A DNA stretch of 64,000 nucleotides from Variovorax sp. J2L1-78 (GCF_030317205.1 NZ_JASZYB010000001.1:1984001-2048000), one strand, 5' to 3'; counted from the stretch's first letter, positions 27,887 through 38,456 are shown. The notes: generated from the letters alone by a model not told the origin. Made by a program: numbers and translations.

Positions 27887-28732
27887 CTACAAGCTGAGGA
27901 CGGCCGCGGGCAAAGACAAGCCCTTGATCTTGCCGGCCGCCTTGTCCGCCTCGGCGCGCGACGCGAACGGACCGACGCGCACCCGCGTGCGCTCGCCATC
28001 GGGCGTCTTGGCCACGTTGGTGTAGGTCTTGAGCCCGGCCTTCTCGAGTTTCTGGCGCACCTCGCGCGCCTTGTCCGCTTCGGCGAAGGCGCCGACCTGC
28101 ACGATGAAGCGACCGGCGTCGTCCGAAGCCGCCACCGGCTTGGCCGCTGCGGCAGCGGCCGCCGCGTTCTTGCCGTCGAGCAGCGCGCGGGCGCGGGCGC
28201 CGTCGTCGGCCGGCTTGGCCGCAGTGGCCGTTTGAGGCTTGGGTTCGGGCTTCGGCTCGGGCTTGGCTTCCGGTTTCGGCTTGGCCTCGGGCTTGTGTTC
28301 GGGTTTCGGCGCGGGATGCGTCTCGGCCGGCGGGGCCGAAGCGACCGGTCGGTCGGACGGCAGCTCGCGGCCATCGGCCGTCTCGGTGATGACGCCGGTC
28401 GCCGGCGCGTTGGTGGCCGTACGCGGGCGCTCCTCGGCGGGCGGCGTGGCCGGTGTCGGCGCGGGCGCCTGGGCGACCGGGGCCGGCAAGGGCGCGACCT
28501 TGTTCCGGTCGGGAATCTCGATGGGGATGTCGACGGCGACAGGCCGCGGCTGGGTATCGAAGAGCAGCGGGAAACCGATCACACCGACGAGCACCAGCAC
28601 CGCGGCGCCCAGCAGCCGATGGCGTGCGCGCCGGCGCATGGCTTCGACGCTTTCTGCAGGCGCGGCCGATACCGGGGTGTTGCGGCTTTCATTGGTCGGC
28701 TGGCCACGCGAGCGGAACTTGAAGAACGCCAT
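27887..28732 (-). CDS. dedD: SPOR-domain cell-division protein, DedD-like
   Basis: 281 aa bitopic membrane protein. A short cytosolic N-terminus with RRRARHRL is followed by one helix (about 39-59), then a long Pro/Ala/Lys-Glu linker (KPEAKPEPKPEPK type) in the periplasm. A C-terminal SPOR domain (about 205-281) contains FIVQVGAFAEADKA and RVRVGPFASRAEADK. SPOR domains bind denuded glycan strands at the septum, so it likely joins the divisome. Length and folC-dedD-cvpA order support the name, though other SPOR proteins look alike. The repeated KP/EP linker is low complexity and may vary in length between strains. Confidence 0.85.
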   Translation of the reverse strand: MAFFKFRSRGQPTNESRNTPVSAAPAESVEAMRRRARHRLLGAAVLVLVGVIGFPLLFDTQPRPVAVDIPIEIPDRNKVAPLPAPVAQAPAPTPATPPAEERPRTATNAPATGVITETADGRELPSDRPVASAPPAETHPAPKPEHKPEAKPKPEAKPEPKPEPKPQTATAAKPADDGARARALLDGKNAAAAAAAAKPVAASDDAGRFIVQVGAFAEADKAREVRQKLEKAGLKTYTNVAKTPDGERTRVRVGPFASRAEADKAAGKIKGLSLPAAVLSL

Positions 28733-28795
28733 GTATTCGTTTCCCTGATTGAGTGCAGCGCGGTGTCGTTTTGCGAGAGGCCGGACACCCGCCGA

Positions 28796-30103
28796 TCAGG
28801 CGCCTGACAGCAGGTGCTTGCCCTGCAGACGGGGCGTTCCGTGCGCGAGCACACCACCCACCGTGAAGAACGATCCGAAGACCACGATTCTATCAGCGGG
28901 GTCCGCCGCCTCGATGGCCGCGCGGAGCGCCGACATCGGGTCGGCATGCACGCTCGACGCCACGTCCTTGCGCGTGTTCTGCGCCGCCCACTGCGCCTGG
29001 ACGGCCGCGCCTGTGGCGGCGCGCGGCGTGGGCAGGTCGGTGAAGTACCAGCGATCGATCAACGGCCCGATGCGCGACAGGATGGGCGCTAGGTCCTTGT
29101 CCGCCATGACACCGAAAACCGCGTGCGTGGTCGGATAGAAACCCATCGCATCGAGGTTCTCGGCCAGCGCCGCCACGGCATGGCCGTTGTGCGCCACGTC
29201 GAGCACCAGCGTCGGCTGGCCGGGGAGGATCTGGAAGCGCCCCGGCAGCTCGACCATCGCGAGCCCGGTGCGCACCGCCTGCGCGGTGATCGGCAGGCGC
29301 TGGCGCAAGGCTTCCAGCGCGGCCAGGACGCCGGCGGCGTTCAGCAACTGGTTGGCGCCGCGCAACGCCGGGTAGGCCAGGCCGCTGTAACGCCGCCCGC
29401 GCCCGCTCCAGCCCCACTGCTGCTTGTCGCCCGACACGTTGAAGTCGTGCCCGAAGCGCCACAGGTCGGCGCCGATCTCGCGGGCATGGTCGAGCACGCT
29501 CTGCGGCGGCATCGGGTCGCTCACGATCGCCGGCCGGCCGGTGCGTAGGATGCCGGCTTTTTCGCGGCCGATGCTCTCGCGGTCCGGGCCGAGGAAATTC
29601 ATGTGGTCGAGGTCGATGCTGGTGATCACCGCGCAATCGGCGTCGATGATGTTGACCGCGTCGAGCCGCCCGCCCAGTCCGACCTCGAGGATCGCCACGT
29701 CGGGCTTCGCCTCGGCCATGCAGCGCAGGATGGCCAGGGTGGTGAGCTCGAAGTAGGTCAGCGGAATCTCGGCGCGGGCCGCCTCGACGGCCTCGAAATG
29801 CGGCACCAGCAACGCGCCATCGATAGCCTCGCCCTTCAGGCGCAGGCGCTCTTCGAAATGCACGAGGTGGGGCGACGTGAACACGGCCGTGCGGTAGCCG
29901 GCGTGCCCGAGGATCGACTCCAGCATCGCGCAGGTCGAACCCTTGCCGTTGGTGCCGGCAACCGTGATCACCGGGCAGTCGAAGGCCAGCCCGAGGCGGT
30001 GCGCCACGGTGCGGGTGCGCTCCAGGCCGAGTTCGATGGTCTTGGGATGCTGTCGCTCGGCGTGCGCGAGCCAGTCGGCTAGGGTTTTCATGGAGGCCGG
30101 CAT
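28796..30103 (-). CDS. folC: bifunctional folylpolyglutamate/dihydrofolate synthase
   Basis: ATP-dependent enzyme that adds glutamate to dihydropteroate and to reduced folates. Up to 435 aa, Mur-ligase fold. The P-loop is VAGTNGKGST (about residues 48-57). The family folate-loop segment LGLERTRTVAHRLGL lies near 25-40, and LEVGLGGRLDAVN, AILRxGRPAIV-type and LVLDVAHNG blocks follow in order. An ATG at 30091 (MKTLADWL) is an equally plausible start. It is divergent from the ArsC-like gene (34 bp) and leads the folC-dedD-cvpA-purF-metZ-gltX run. Confidence 0.95.
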   Translation of the reverse strand: MPASMKTLADWLAHAERQHPKTIELGLERTRTVAHRLGLAFDCPVITVAGTNGKGSTCAMLESILGHAGYRTAVFTSPHLVHFEERLRLKGEAIDGALLVPHFEAVEAARAEIPLTYFELTTLAILRCMAEAKPDVAILEVGLGGRLDAVNIIDADCAVITSIDLDHMNFLGPDRESIGREKAGILRTGRPAIVSDPMPPQSVLDHAREIGADLWRFGHDFNVSGDKQQWGWSGRGRRYSGLAYPALRGANQLLNAAGVLAALEALRQRLPITAQAVRTGLAMVELPGRFQILPGQPTLVLDVAHNGHAVAALAENLDAMGFYPTTHAVFGVMADKDLAPILSRIGPLIDRWYFTDLPTPRAATGAAVQAQWAAQNTRKDVASSVHADPMSALRAAIEAADPADRIVVFGSFFTVGGVLAHGTPRLQGKHLLSGA

Positions 30104-30137
30104 TGTCGCCGACCGGCCGGGGCGGCATGATTCCGAG

Positions 30138-30491
30138 ATGACAACAACCCTTTACGGCATCCCGAACTGCGACACCGTCAAGCGCGCCCGCGCCTGGCTC
30201 GACGAACACGGCGTGGCCTACCGCTTCCACGATTTCAAGAAGGAAGGCGTGCCCGAGGCCGAACTGGACCGGTGGCTGAAGGCGCCCGGCTGGGAGGCGC
30301 TGGTCAACCGGCGCGGCACCACCTGGCGCAAGCTGGACGACGCGACCCGGGCGTCGGTGGTCGATGCCGGTTCCGCCCGCGCCGTGCTGCTGGCCAACCC
30401 CAGCCTGATCAAGCGCCCGGTCGTCCACTGGAACGGCCGCCCGGACGTTACAACGGGGTTCGACGCAACCGAATGGTCCACCCGGGTCTGA
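30138..30491 (+). CDS. ArsC/Spx-family thioredoxin-fold protein, YffB-like
   Basis: 117 aa. N-terminal TTTLYGIPNCDTVKRARAWL places a single Cys near residue 11; the following residues lack the second Cys of Spx CXXC, as in the YffB subgroup. HDFKKEGVPEAELDRWL and ANPSLIKRPVV match the ArsC fold. YffB homologues are thought to be glutathione-dependent thiol oxidoreductases rather than arsenate reductases, and no arsenic genes are nearby. Divergent from folC. Confidence 0.85.
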   Translation: MTTTLYGIPNCDTVKRARAWLDEHGVAYRFHDFKKEGVPEAELDRWLKAPGWEALVNRRGTTWRKLDDATRASVVDAGSARAVLLANPSLIKRPVVHWNGRPDVTTGFDATEWSTRV

Positions 30492-30573
30492 GCACCCGGT
30501 TGAACCCGGCGCGCCAAATCGCATCCAACCGGGCTGAAACGGAGCACCCGCTTCCCCATTCAAGGAGTTCGAC

Positions 30574-31128
30574 ATGCGCAAGAAGATGTACACCGCCGCG
30601 ATCGGCCTCGCCCTGCTGGGCGCCCTGGCCACCGGCAGCGCCATGGCCCAGCAACAGGTCCAGGCCCGCGTGGTTTCGGCCACCCCGGTGACCGAATCGA
30701 ATGGCCGCACCGGCTACAACGTGACCTACGAGTACCAGGGCCGCGAGTACAAGACCTTCACCGACACACGCCCCGGCAGCACCATCCCGGTCGACGTGAG
30801 CGCCTACGGCGTGATCACCGCGCCGGTGGCGCCGCAGTCGCAGCTGAACGGCGAACCCGTTGCCGACAACGGCAATGGCCGCGCACCGTGGGAAGGCGTG
30901 GTGCCCGAGCCGGGCATGGTGGTGTCGTCGGCACGCCCGGCAGCGCCGACGTACTACGCCGCGCCGGCGTATCCGGCGCCGGTGTACGTGGCGCCGGCAC
31001 CGGTCTACGTGGCACCGGCCTACGGCTACGGGTATGGCTACGCGCCGGCCTATGCCTACCCGCCCGTCGGCCTGTCGCTGAACCTCGGCTACTCGCGTGG
31101 GTGGGGCGGACACGGCCGCTGGCGCTGA
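30574..31128 (+). CDS. secreted YcfJ-like protein with a Tyr/Ala/Pro-rich tail
   Basis: 184 aa. AAGGAG lies 7 nt upstream of the ATG. The signal peptide (KKMYTAAIGLALLGALATG) is cut near AMAQ. Residues 28-75 (ARVVSATPVTESN, then YNVTYEYQGREYKTF) resemble the C-terminal beta segment of YcfJ/glycine-zipper outer-membrane proteins, but no glycine zipper follows. The second half is low complexity: AYPAPVYVAP repeats and an AYGYGYGYAPAYAY stretch, ending in a Gly/Arg/Trp-rich tail. Probably periplasmic or outer-membrane associated. Function unknown. Confidence 0.8.
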   Translation: MRKKMYTAAIGLALLGALATGSAMAQQQVQARVVSATPVTESNGRTGYNVTYEYQGREYKTFTDTRPGSTIPVDVSAYGVITAPVAPQSQLNGEPVADNGNGRAPWEGVVPEPGMVVSSARPAAPTYYAAPAYPAPVYVAPAPVYVAPAYGYGYGYAPAYAYPPVGLSLNLGYSRGWGGHGRWR

Positions 31129-31209
31129 GGGCGGGACGAGAGGCCGCGGCAAGCCCTAAAATCGCCGGCTTTCCGCCTCTCTTCGGCGCGCCCGCGCCCT
31201 GCCCCTCCC

Positions 31210-32887
<1,678 letters not shown>

Positions 32888-32908
32888 ACGGCCGCTGCGC
32901 CAACCCCG

Positions 32909-32940
32909 AAAGAAAGCCACCGCGAGGTGGCTTTCTTCTT
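32909..32940. terminator. bidirectional rho-independent terminator after argG
   Basis: GAAAGCCACC-GCGA-GGTGGCTTTC is a perfect 10-bp stem with pyrimidine- and T-rich flanks on both sides. It separates convergent argG and the DCC-family gene. It shares the GCCACC/GGTGGC core with the terminator at 22796. Confidence 0.88.
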
Positions 32941-32942
32941 GG

Positions 32943-33332
32943 TCAATCGAGAAAGCGCTGCGCGTGATCGGGCGGCGGCATCAGGCAGGCGTCGCTGCGC
33001 CCGAACCAGCGGTAGCGGTTGCGCGCCAACCAGCGGTAGAGCGCGTCGCGCAGCGGCGCCGGAATCAACCAGGCGGCCCAGGCCAAGCGCCACGGCCAGC
33101 CCAGCGCATGCAGCACGCGCAGGATGGCGGCGGTGTGCTGCCAGCTGCGGTCACCGTCGACCAGCAGCAAGGTCTGCAGACCATCGATCTGCAGACCGGC
33201 ACGCCCCAGCAAGGCCCGGCCGTTCGCGCCCTGGATCGAGGCAAAGCGCAGCACGCGCCACCGGTCGTGGCGCAGCAGGAACCGAACCCAGCCGTCGCAC
33301 AGCAGGCATTGCGCATCGAACACGACGATCAC
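32943..33332 (-). CDS. thiol-disulfide oxidoreductase DCC family protein (DUF393)
   Basis: 129 aa. Starts VVFDAQCLLCDGWVRFLLRHD, the DxxCxxC motif (Cys9 and Cys12) that names the family; the remainder is helical with RWRVLRFASIQG. DCC proteins have a thioredoxin-like fold and are presumed redox enzymes, substrate unknown. The GTG start overlaps the DUF4166 gene stop (GTGA), so the two are translationally coupled. The frame ends 3 nt from the terminator. Confidence 0.88.
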   Translation of the reverse strand: MIVVFDAQCLLCDGWVRFLLRHDRWRVLRFASIQGANGRALLGRAGLQIDGLQTLLLVDGDRSWQHTAAILRVLHALGWPWRLAWAAWLIPAPLRDALYRWLARNRYRWFGRSDACLMPPPDHAQRFLD

Positions 33333-33847
33333 GGCACGGGCCTCGCCGTCGACAGGTCGAGGTGGCCGCGGTAGGCAGCCACGGTGCCGATGCCGGGCAG
33401 CCCGCCCCGCACGTCGAAATGCAACTCACGGCCGATGCCCGTCTCGACCGCATGCACGCGCGGCGTCAGCCAGCGCGGGCACGGCACGCCGAAGCAGCGG
33501 ACGCGGCGCAACTGCATCACCAACGCGCCCTCTTGCGCAGCCAACCCGAAATGCAGGCGCAGCGGGCCGAGCTGCTCCACCAGATCGCCGCCGTGCCCGC
33601 CCATGCGCGAGCGCATCGTCCGGCCGGGGAAGTAGCGGGTCCAGGTTTCGGTCGCCGGGCGCGCATCGAGTTCGAAACGGATGGCGTGTCGGCCCCGCCG
33701 CTGCGGCGTGCCGAGCAGTCGCGCGATCGAGCGGGCGACCCGGGTCTGTGGCTCAGCCGTTTCAGCCCAACCGTCGAAGGCAACGCGTCCTGCGCTGCTG
33801 TGGAATTCGCGAACGGCCGGGGCCAATTCGGTGAAGGCAGCACCCAT
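33329..33847 (-). CDS. DUF4166 domain protein
   Basis: 172 aa with the start at ATG 33847 (the frame is open to 33913). The sequence contains ETWTRYFPGRTMRSRM, LVEQLGPLRLHFGL and GLPGIGTVAAYRGHL, which I recognise as DUF4166, a domain often found next to or fused with oxidoreductases or near DCC proteins. Probably a soluble beta-rich protein. It lies 23 bp after the glycine-rich membrane protein and overlaps the DCC gene by 4 bp. No enzymatic role is established. Confidence 0.75.
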   Translation of the reverse strand: MGAAFTELAPAVREFHSSAGRVAFDGWAETAEPQTRVARSIARLLGTPQRRGRHAIRFELDARPATETWTRYFPGRTMRSRMGGHGGDLVEQLGPLRLHFGLAAQEGALVMQLRRVRCFGVPCPRWLTPRVHAVETGIGRELHFDVRGGLPGIGTVAAYRGHLDLSTARPVP

Positions 33848-33870
33848 GAGCGTCGCATAGAGGGACAGGG

Positions 33871-34701
33871 TCAATCGCCACCTCCACCGCCGCCACACCC
33901 ACCACCGCCGCAACCCGATCCGCCGTCGCTTCCGCTGCTGCTGTCGCTGGCGCCGCTGTCACTGGTGTTCGATTCGCTGCCACCGAAACCGTCCGAATCA
34001 CCCGGCCCGGAGCCCGAGCCGCCGTCGCTGAAGCTGGTGCCGCAATGCGTACCCGAACTCGCGGCACGGTCGATGTCGCGGCAGTCGGCCACATAGCTGA
34101 AGCCACCCGCGATGGCGAACTTGGCATCGAGCGCGAACAGCAGCGGCAGGCGGCTCGGCCGGCGCGGGTCGATGCTCTCCTCCTTGCAGGCCCAGTACCA
34201 GGTGCGGCGCAAGCCGTCGTTGCGCTTGGCGCTGCGCCCGAGCACCTCGGCCGGCGTGTGGTGCAGCATCCCGCCGAAGGCATAGCGGCACCACTGCTGG
34301 TAGGCCTGGGTGTGCAGGATGAATTCGTGCCAGGCGGCGTCGACCACCTTGGACGGCATGCCGACGAACTGCCGCTTGCTGCGCAGATGCGCCATGAAGA
34401 ACTGCCGCAGGCCGCGCACGACCAGCTCGGTGTCGCGCGGCTGGAGCGACGGATAGAGTTCGCGCAGCTTGTCGAGCAGAAAAGGCGGCAGGCGCGCCTC
34501 GCGGACGAACTGCCGCCGCGCACTCTCCTGCCAGGCCTTGAGTGCACCGTTGAGCACGACACCCACCACGATGGCCGCGAAAAAGACCCAGGCGGTGCGC
34601 CCGTAGAGCACGGCGGCAGCGCAGAACACCCACAGCAACCGTCGCCCCCACGCCAGCGCATCGATACGGCGGCGAAAGTTGAGCGACGACAGCGCCGTCA
34701 C
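33871..34701 (-). CDS. membrane-anchored glycine-rich-domain-like protein
   Basis: 276 aa. The GTG start overlaps the murB stop by 3 bp. The N-terminus has one or two membrane helices ([20 protein letters not shown], about residues 18-45). The middle (about 110-190) contains [15 protein letters not shown], then FGGMLHHTP: the WHExIxHT...Y...C...FG..LHHxP pattern of GRDP-like/DUF1399 proteins. After [12 protein letters not shown] the tail is Ser/Gly/Asp-rich and ends [15 protein letters not shown]. His and Cys placement suggests metal or redox chemistry but nothing is proven. It leads the three-gene unknown-function set downstream of murB. Confidence 0.75.
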   Translation of the reverse strand: MTALSSLNFRRRIDALAWGRRLLWVFCAAAVLYGRTAWVFFAAIVVGVVLNGALKAWQESARRQFVREARLPPFLLDKLRELYPSLQPRDTELVVRGLRQFFMAHLRSKRQFVGMPSKVVDAAWHEFILHTQAYQQWCRYAFGGMLHHTPAEVLGRSAKRNDGLRRTWYWACKEESIDPRRPSRLPLLFALDAKFAIAGGFSYVADCRDIDRAASSGTHCGTSFSDGGSGSGPGDSDGFGGSESNTSDSGASDSSSGSDGGSGCGGGGCGGGGGGD

Positions 34702-35750
34702 ACCACCACCGGCTCCGGCTCCAGCCGGATGCCGAAGCGCTCGTACACGCTGGTCTGGATCGCCTTGGCCAGCGTCATGACCTCGCCGCCGGTCACCGGG
34801 TCTTCGCGGCCGCCGCGGTTCACGAGCACCAGCGCCTGCTTCTCGTACACGCCGGCGTTGCCGACCGACTTGCCCTTCCAGCCGCAGGCGTCGATCAGCC
34901 AGCCGGCCGCCAGCTTGATGCTGCCGTCGGCCATCGGGTAGTGCACGATCTTCGGGTCGCGCGCGATGATGTCGGCACACTGCTCGGGCGTGACGGTCGG
35001 GTTCTTGAAGAAGCTGCCGGCATTGCCGAGCACGCGCCAGTCGGGCAGCTTGGCGCGGCGGATGGCGCAGACCCAGTCGAAGATGTCCTTCGCGTCCGGC
35101 GTGAAATTGCCGGCCTCTTCCATCTTGCGTTCAAGGTCGAGGTAGCCGACCACGGCCTTCCACGGCTTGGGCAGGCGGAAACGCACCCGGGTGATCAGCG
35201 CCCGGCCGGCCAGGCCGAAGTCGTTGTCGCCCGCCGCCACATGCTTGAACACCGAGTCGCGGTAACCGAAGGCGCATTGCGCCGCGTCGAGCGTGAAGTG
35301 GCGGCCGGTGACGAGGTCGATCGCATCGAGCGACTCGAAACGGTCCTGCAGCTCGATGCCGTAGGCGCCGATGTTCTGCACCGGCGCACCCCCGACGGTG
35401 CCGGGAATCATCGCCAGGTTCTCCAGACCGGGGAACCCGTTATCGACGGTCCACTGCACGGTGTCGTGCCAGTTCTCGCCGGCGCCGGCTTCCACGATCC
35501 AGGCGCGGGCGCCGTCCTCGACCAGGCGCAGGCCCTTGATCTCGACCTTCAGCACCAGCGGCTTCACGTCGCCGGTGATCACGATGTTGCTGCCCCCGCC
35601 GAGCACGAACTTGGGCACGTCGCGCCACTGCGCGTCGGCCCGCAGCGCGGCCACGTCGGCCTCGCTCGCGATGCGCGCCAGGTGCTGCGCACGCGCGACG
35701 ATGCCGAAGCTGTTGAAGGGCTGCAGCGCGACGTTGGACTCCACGATCAT
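34698..35750 (-). CDS. murB: UDP-N-acetylenolpyruvoylglucosamine reductase
   Basis: FAD/NADPH enzyme making UDP-MurNAc for peptidoglycan. 350 aa, type I (E. coli-like) length. The FAD-binding segment has [31 protein letters not shown] and FGYRDSVFK. The catalytic Ser is in NAGSFFKNP near residue 245, and the C-terminal [15 protein letters not shown] follows. The start is ATG 35750 ([14 protein letters not shown]); the frame continues upstream only as GC-rich antisense to yajQ. No ribosome site is obvious, so the mRNA may have a very short leader. Divergent from yajQ, 42 bp apart. Confidence 0.95.
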   Translation of the reverse strand: MIVESNVALQPFNSFGIVARAQHLARIASEADVAALRADAQWRDVPKFVLGGGSNIVITGDVKPLVLKVEIKGLRLVEDGARAWIVEAGAGENWHDTVQWTVDNGFPGLENLAMIPGTVGGAPVQNIGAYGIELQDRFESLDAIDLVTGRHFTLDAAQCAFGYRDSVFKHVAAGDNDFGLAGRALITRVRFRLPKPWKAVVGYLDLERKMEEAGNFTPDAKDIFDWVCAIRRAKLPDWRVLGNAGSFFKNPTVTPEQCADIIARDPKIVHYPMADGSIKLAAGWLIDACGWKGKSVGNAGVYEKQALVLVNRGGREDPVTGGEVMTLAKAIQTSVYERFGIRLEPEPVVV

Positions 35751-35792
35751 GGGAGAATTGTCGCATTCACCTTGCGCATCCGAGGAGCCTGC

Positions 35793-36278
35793 ATGCCGTC
35801 TTTCGATACCGTCTGCGAACCGAACCTTCCCGAGGTCAAGAACGCCGTGGAAAACACGGCCAAGGAAATCGCGACCCGCTTCGACTTCAAGGGGACGGCC
35901 GCCGCCGTCGAATTGAAGGACAAGGAAATCACCCTGATCGGCGATGCCGAATTCCAGCTCGTGCAGGTCGAGGACATCCTGCGCGCCAAGCTGACCAAGC
36001 GCAGCGTCGATGTGCGCTTTCTCGACAAGGGCGCGGTCCAGAAGATCGGCGGCGACAAGGTCAAGCAGGTCATCAAGGTCAAGAGCGGCATCGAGACCGA
36101 GGACGCCAAGAAGATCACCCGCCTGCTCAAGGACAGCAAGATGAAGGTGCAGGCCGCCATCCAGGGCGACGCGGTGCGCGTCACCGGCGCCAAGCGCGAC
36201 GACCTGCAGGCGGCCATGGCGCTCATCAAGAAGGACCTGCCGGACATGCCGCTGTCCTTCAACAACTTCCGCGACTGA
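35793..36278 (+). CDS. yajQ: YajQ family nucleotide-binding protein
   Basis: 161 aa. [18 protein letters not shown] at the start, then [20 protein letters not shown] and SIxTEDAKKI-like [20 protein letters not shown], span the two ferredoxin-like domains of the family. In Xanthomonas a YajQ member binds cyclic di-GMP and acts with a transcription factor; whether this one does is unknown, but a GGDEF-EAL protein is encoded at 54769. GAGGAG lies upstream of the ATG. A protease gene follows after 7 bp. Confidence 0.95.
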   Translation: MPSFDTVCEPNLPEVKNAVENTAKEIATRFDFKGTAAAVELKDKEITLIGDAEFQLVQVEDILRAKLTKRSVDVRFLDKGAVQKIGGDKVKQVIKVKSGIETEDAKKITRLLKDSKMKVQAAIQGDAVRVTGAKRDDLQAAMALIKKDLPDMPLSFNNFRD

Positions 36279-36285
36279 GCCGCCC

Positions 36286-36930
36286 ATGAAGGCCCCGCTG
36301 CTCGCCCTGTGGCTGGGCCTCGCCGCCGCCGGTGCGCATGCCGATTCGGTGATGCTCACCGGCACCATCGGGAACCGGGCGATCCTGGTGGTCAACGGCG
36401 GTGCGCCGAAGACGGTGGCCATCGGCGAAAAGGTGCAGAACGTGCGCCTCTTGTCGCTGCAGGATGGCCAGGCGGTGGTCGAATCCGCCGGCCAGCGCAT
36501 CACGCTGCGGATGGATTCGCCGGTGAGCGTCGGCGAAGGCGGCGGCAGCGCTGCGAGCGGTTCGCGCATCGTGCTCAACGCCGATAGCCGCGGCCACTTC
36601 ATGGCCAGCGGCGCCATCAACGGGCGCAGTGGCGTCAGCTTCATGCTCGACACCGGTGCCACCACGGTGGCCATGTCGGTGGCCGACGCGACCCGCATCG
36701 GCCTCGACTACCAGAAGGGCACGCCGGTGCGCATGAACACCGCCAACGGCGTGGCGCAGGGCTACCGGTTGCGGCTCGATTCGGTGCGCGTGGGCGACGT
36801 CGAGGTGCGCGACATCGACGCCATCGTCTCGCAGCAGCCCATGCCCTTCGTGCTGCTGGGCAACAGCTTCATCGGCCGCTTCTCGATGCGGCGCGACGCC
36901 GAGCAGATGGTGCTCGAACGCCGCTTCTAG
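36286..36930 (+). CDS. periplasmic retropepsin-like aspartic protease (TIGR02281 type)
   Basis: 214 aa. A signal peptide (LLALWLGLAAAGAHA) is followed by a short beta domain (residues about 20-85), then a clan AA protease-like domain. The catalytic motif is FMLDTGATTVAMS near residue 125, with TANGVAQGYRLRLDSVRVG and the closing VLLGNSFIGRFSM. Such single-domain enzymes act as dimers. Substrate unknown. Seven bp after yajQ, so probably co-transcribed. Confidence 0.9.
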   Translation: MKAPLLALWLGLAAAGAHADSVMLTGTIGNRAILVVNGGAPKTVAIGEKVQNVRLLSLQDGQAVVESAGQRITLRMDSPVSVGEGGGSAASGSRIVLNADSRGHFMASGAINGRSGVSFMLDTGATTVAMSVADATRIGLDYQKGTPVRMNTANGVAQGYRLRLDSVRVGDVEVRDIDAIVSQQPMPFVLLGNSFIGRFSMRRDAEQMVLERRF

Positions 36931-36949
36931 CCGGCATCAACGGTCACGG

Positions 36950-37303
36950 TCAACGTTGCGCGGCCGTCACCACCACTTCGATCTTGTAGCCTTTGTTGGC
37001 GAGCGCCGCTTGCACGGTGGCGCGCGGTGGCGTGTGGCCGGCCGGCACCCAGGCGTCCCACACCTCGTTCATCGCGCCGATCTCGGCGATGTCGGTGAGG
37101 AATATCTGCGTCATGAGGATGCAGGTCTTGTCGCTGCCGGCTTCGGCCAGCAGCTTGTCGATCATGGCGAGCACCTGGGCGGTCTGGCCGCGGATGTCCG
37201 CCGTGGTGTCGTCGGGCACCTGGCCCGCCAGGTAGACGGTGCCGTTGTGCACGGCCGTCTCGCTCAGGCGTGCGCCGACGTGGAAGCGTTGAATCTCTGC
37301 CAT
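36950..37303 (-). CDS. RidA/YjgF family enamine/imine deaminase
   Basis: 117 aa, the usual size. RidA proteins hydrolyse reactive 2-aminoacrylate-type intermediates made by PLP enzymes. Motifs: VYLAGQVPDDTTADIRGQTAQVL and PPRATVQAALANKGYKIEV, with the conserved Arg in PPRATV. The start is placed at ATG 37303 because AAGGA lies 6 nt upstream; the ATG at 37309 overlaps the plsY stop and leaves no room for a ribosome site. Subfamily (RidA versus Rid2/3) not resolved. Confidence 0.9.
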   Translation of the reverse strand: MAEIQRFHVGARLSETAVHNGTVYLAGQVPDDTTADIRGQTAQVLAMIDKLLAEAGSDKTCILMTQIFLTDIAEIGAMNEVWDAWVPAGHTPPRATVQAALANKGYKIEVVVTAAQR

Positions 37304-37305
37304 GG

Positions 37306-37944
37306 TCATTCCTTTTTCTTCTTGGCCCCGAGCCTGGACTCGGTGCCGGCCGCCAGACGGCGGATGTTTTCGCGATGCCGCCAGATCAGCAGCAGGCTGA
37401 TGGCGATGAGAGTGACGAGCACCGTCCGGTTCAACGGCCAGGCGATGCCGCCGCCGATGAGATAGAAGGACGGCGCGAAGAAGGCGGCCACCAGCGACGC
37501 CAGCGACGAGTAGCGAAAGAAGAAAGCGATGATGGCCCAGCTCATGCCGGTCGCGAGCCCGAGCATCCAGTCGATGCCGACCAGCACGCCCGCCGCCGTG
37601 GCCACCCCCTTGCCGCCCTTGAAACCGAAGAAGACCGGATAGAGGTGGCCGAGGAAGGCGGCCAGGCCGGCCAGGGCCGCCGTGCCCATGCCCATGTCGT
37701 GGTCGGGTCCGAACACACGGATGACGAACACCGGCAGCCAGCCCTTGAGCGCATCGAGCACCAGCGTGGCCAGGGCCGCGCCCTTGTTGCCCGAACGCAG
37801 CACGTTGGTGGCGCCGGGGTTGCCGCTGCCGTAGCTGCGCGGGTCGGCCATGCCCATCGCACGGCTCACGATCACCGCGAAGGACAGCGAGCCGACCAGG
37901 TACGACAGGACGATCGCGATGAACGAGGGAAGATGAAAGCTCAA
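37306..37944 (-). CDS. plsY: acyl-phosphate:glycerol-3-phosphate acyltransferase
   Basis: Membrane enzyme making lysophosphatidic acid from acyl-phosphate. 212 aa with about five helices. Three family motifs are visible: GSLSFAVIVSRAMGMxDPRSYGSGNPGATNVLR-type (DPRSYGSGNPGATNVLRSGN), then GHLYPVFFGFKGGKGVAT. The start appears to be TTG at 37944 with GGAG about 9 nt upstream; no ATG or GTG fits. The C-terminus is basic (GAKKKKE). It lies about 20 bp after ybaK and overlaps or abuts ridA. Confidence 0.93.
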   Translation of the reverse strand: MSFHLPSFIAIVLSYLVGSLSFAVIVSRAMGMADPRSYGSGNPGATNVLRSGNKGAALATLVLDALKGWLPVFVIRVFGPDHDMGMGTAALAGLAAFLGHLYPVFFGFKGGKGVATAAGVLVGIDWMLGLATGMSWAIIAFFFRYSSLASLVAAFFAPSFYLIGGGIAWPLNRTVLVTLIAISLLLIWRHRENIRRLAAGTESRLGAKKKKE

Positions 37945-37964
37945 GGGGGACTCCGTGGGGCTGG

Positions 37965-38456
37965 CTATTCTGCCAGCGCGCACTGCACCGGCTGCGCGCC
38001 GAGCAGCGTCACGCACACCCGCGGGTCGATGCCGACCAGGTAGCCGCGGCGCCCGCCGTTGATGGCGATCTTCGGCAGCTCGAGGATGGTCGACTCGATG
38101 TAGACCGGCATGTCGCGCTTCGTGCCGAAGGGCGAGGTGCCGCCGACCAGGTAGCCGCTGTGCCGGTTCGCCACCTCCGGCTTGCAGGGCTCGACCGACT
38201 TGGCGCCGATCTGCCGCGCCAGGTTCTTGGTCGACACCGTGCGGTTGCCGTGCATCAGCACCAGCAGCGGCCTGGCGTCCTGGTCCTGCATGACCAGCGT
38301 CTTGACCACCGTGAACGGGTCGAAGCCGAGCACCGCCGCGCTGTGCTGCGCGCCGCCGTGTTCGAGGTACTCGTACGGGTGCTCGGTGAAGGCGACACCG
38401 CGGGCGCGCAGCAGCTGCGTCGCCGGCGTCTCGCTGACGTGCGGCTTGCGCGCCAT
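37965..38456 (-). CDS. ybaK: Cys-tRNA(Pro)/Cys-tRNA(Cys) deacylase YbaK
   Basis: Trans-editing enzyme that removes cysteine mis-charged on tRNA-Pro. 163 aa, single YbaK/EbsC domain. The catalytic Lys is in FDPFTVVKTLVMQ near residue 52. VSTKNLARQIGAKSVEPC and GYLVGGTSPFGTKRDMPVYIE are characteristic. It sits 12 bp after the aldo/keto reductase gene and just before plsY on the same strand. Confidence 0.93.
   Translation of the reverse strand: MARKPHVSETPATQLLRARGVAFTEHPYEYLEHGGAQHSAAVLGFDPFTVVKTLVMQDQDARPLLVLMHGNRTVSTKNLARQIGAKSVEPCKPEVANRHSGYLVGGTSPFGTKRDMPVYIESTILELPKIAINGGRRGYLVGIDPRVCVTLLGAQPVQCALAE

Noticed and set aside
34698..36698. Extension of murB upstream to 666 codons
   Set aside because: It runs antisense through yajQ and the protease. 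The MurB fold begins at 35750 and the enzyme family is about 340-350 aa.
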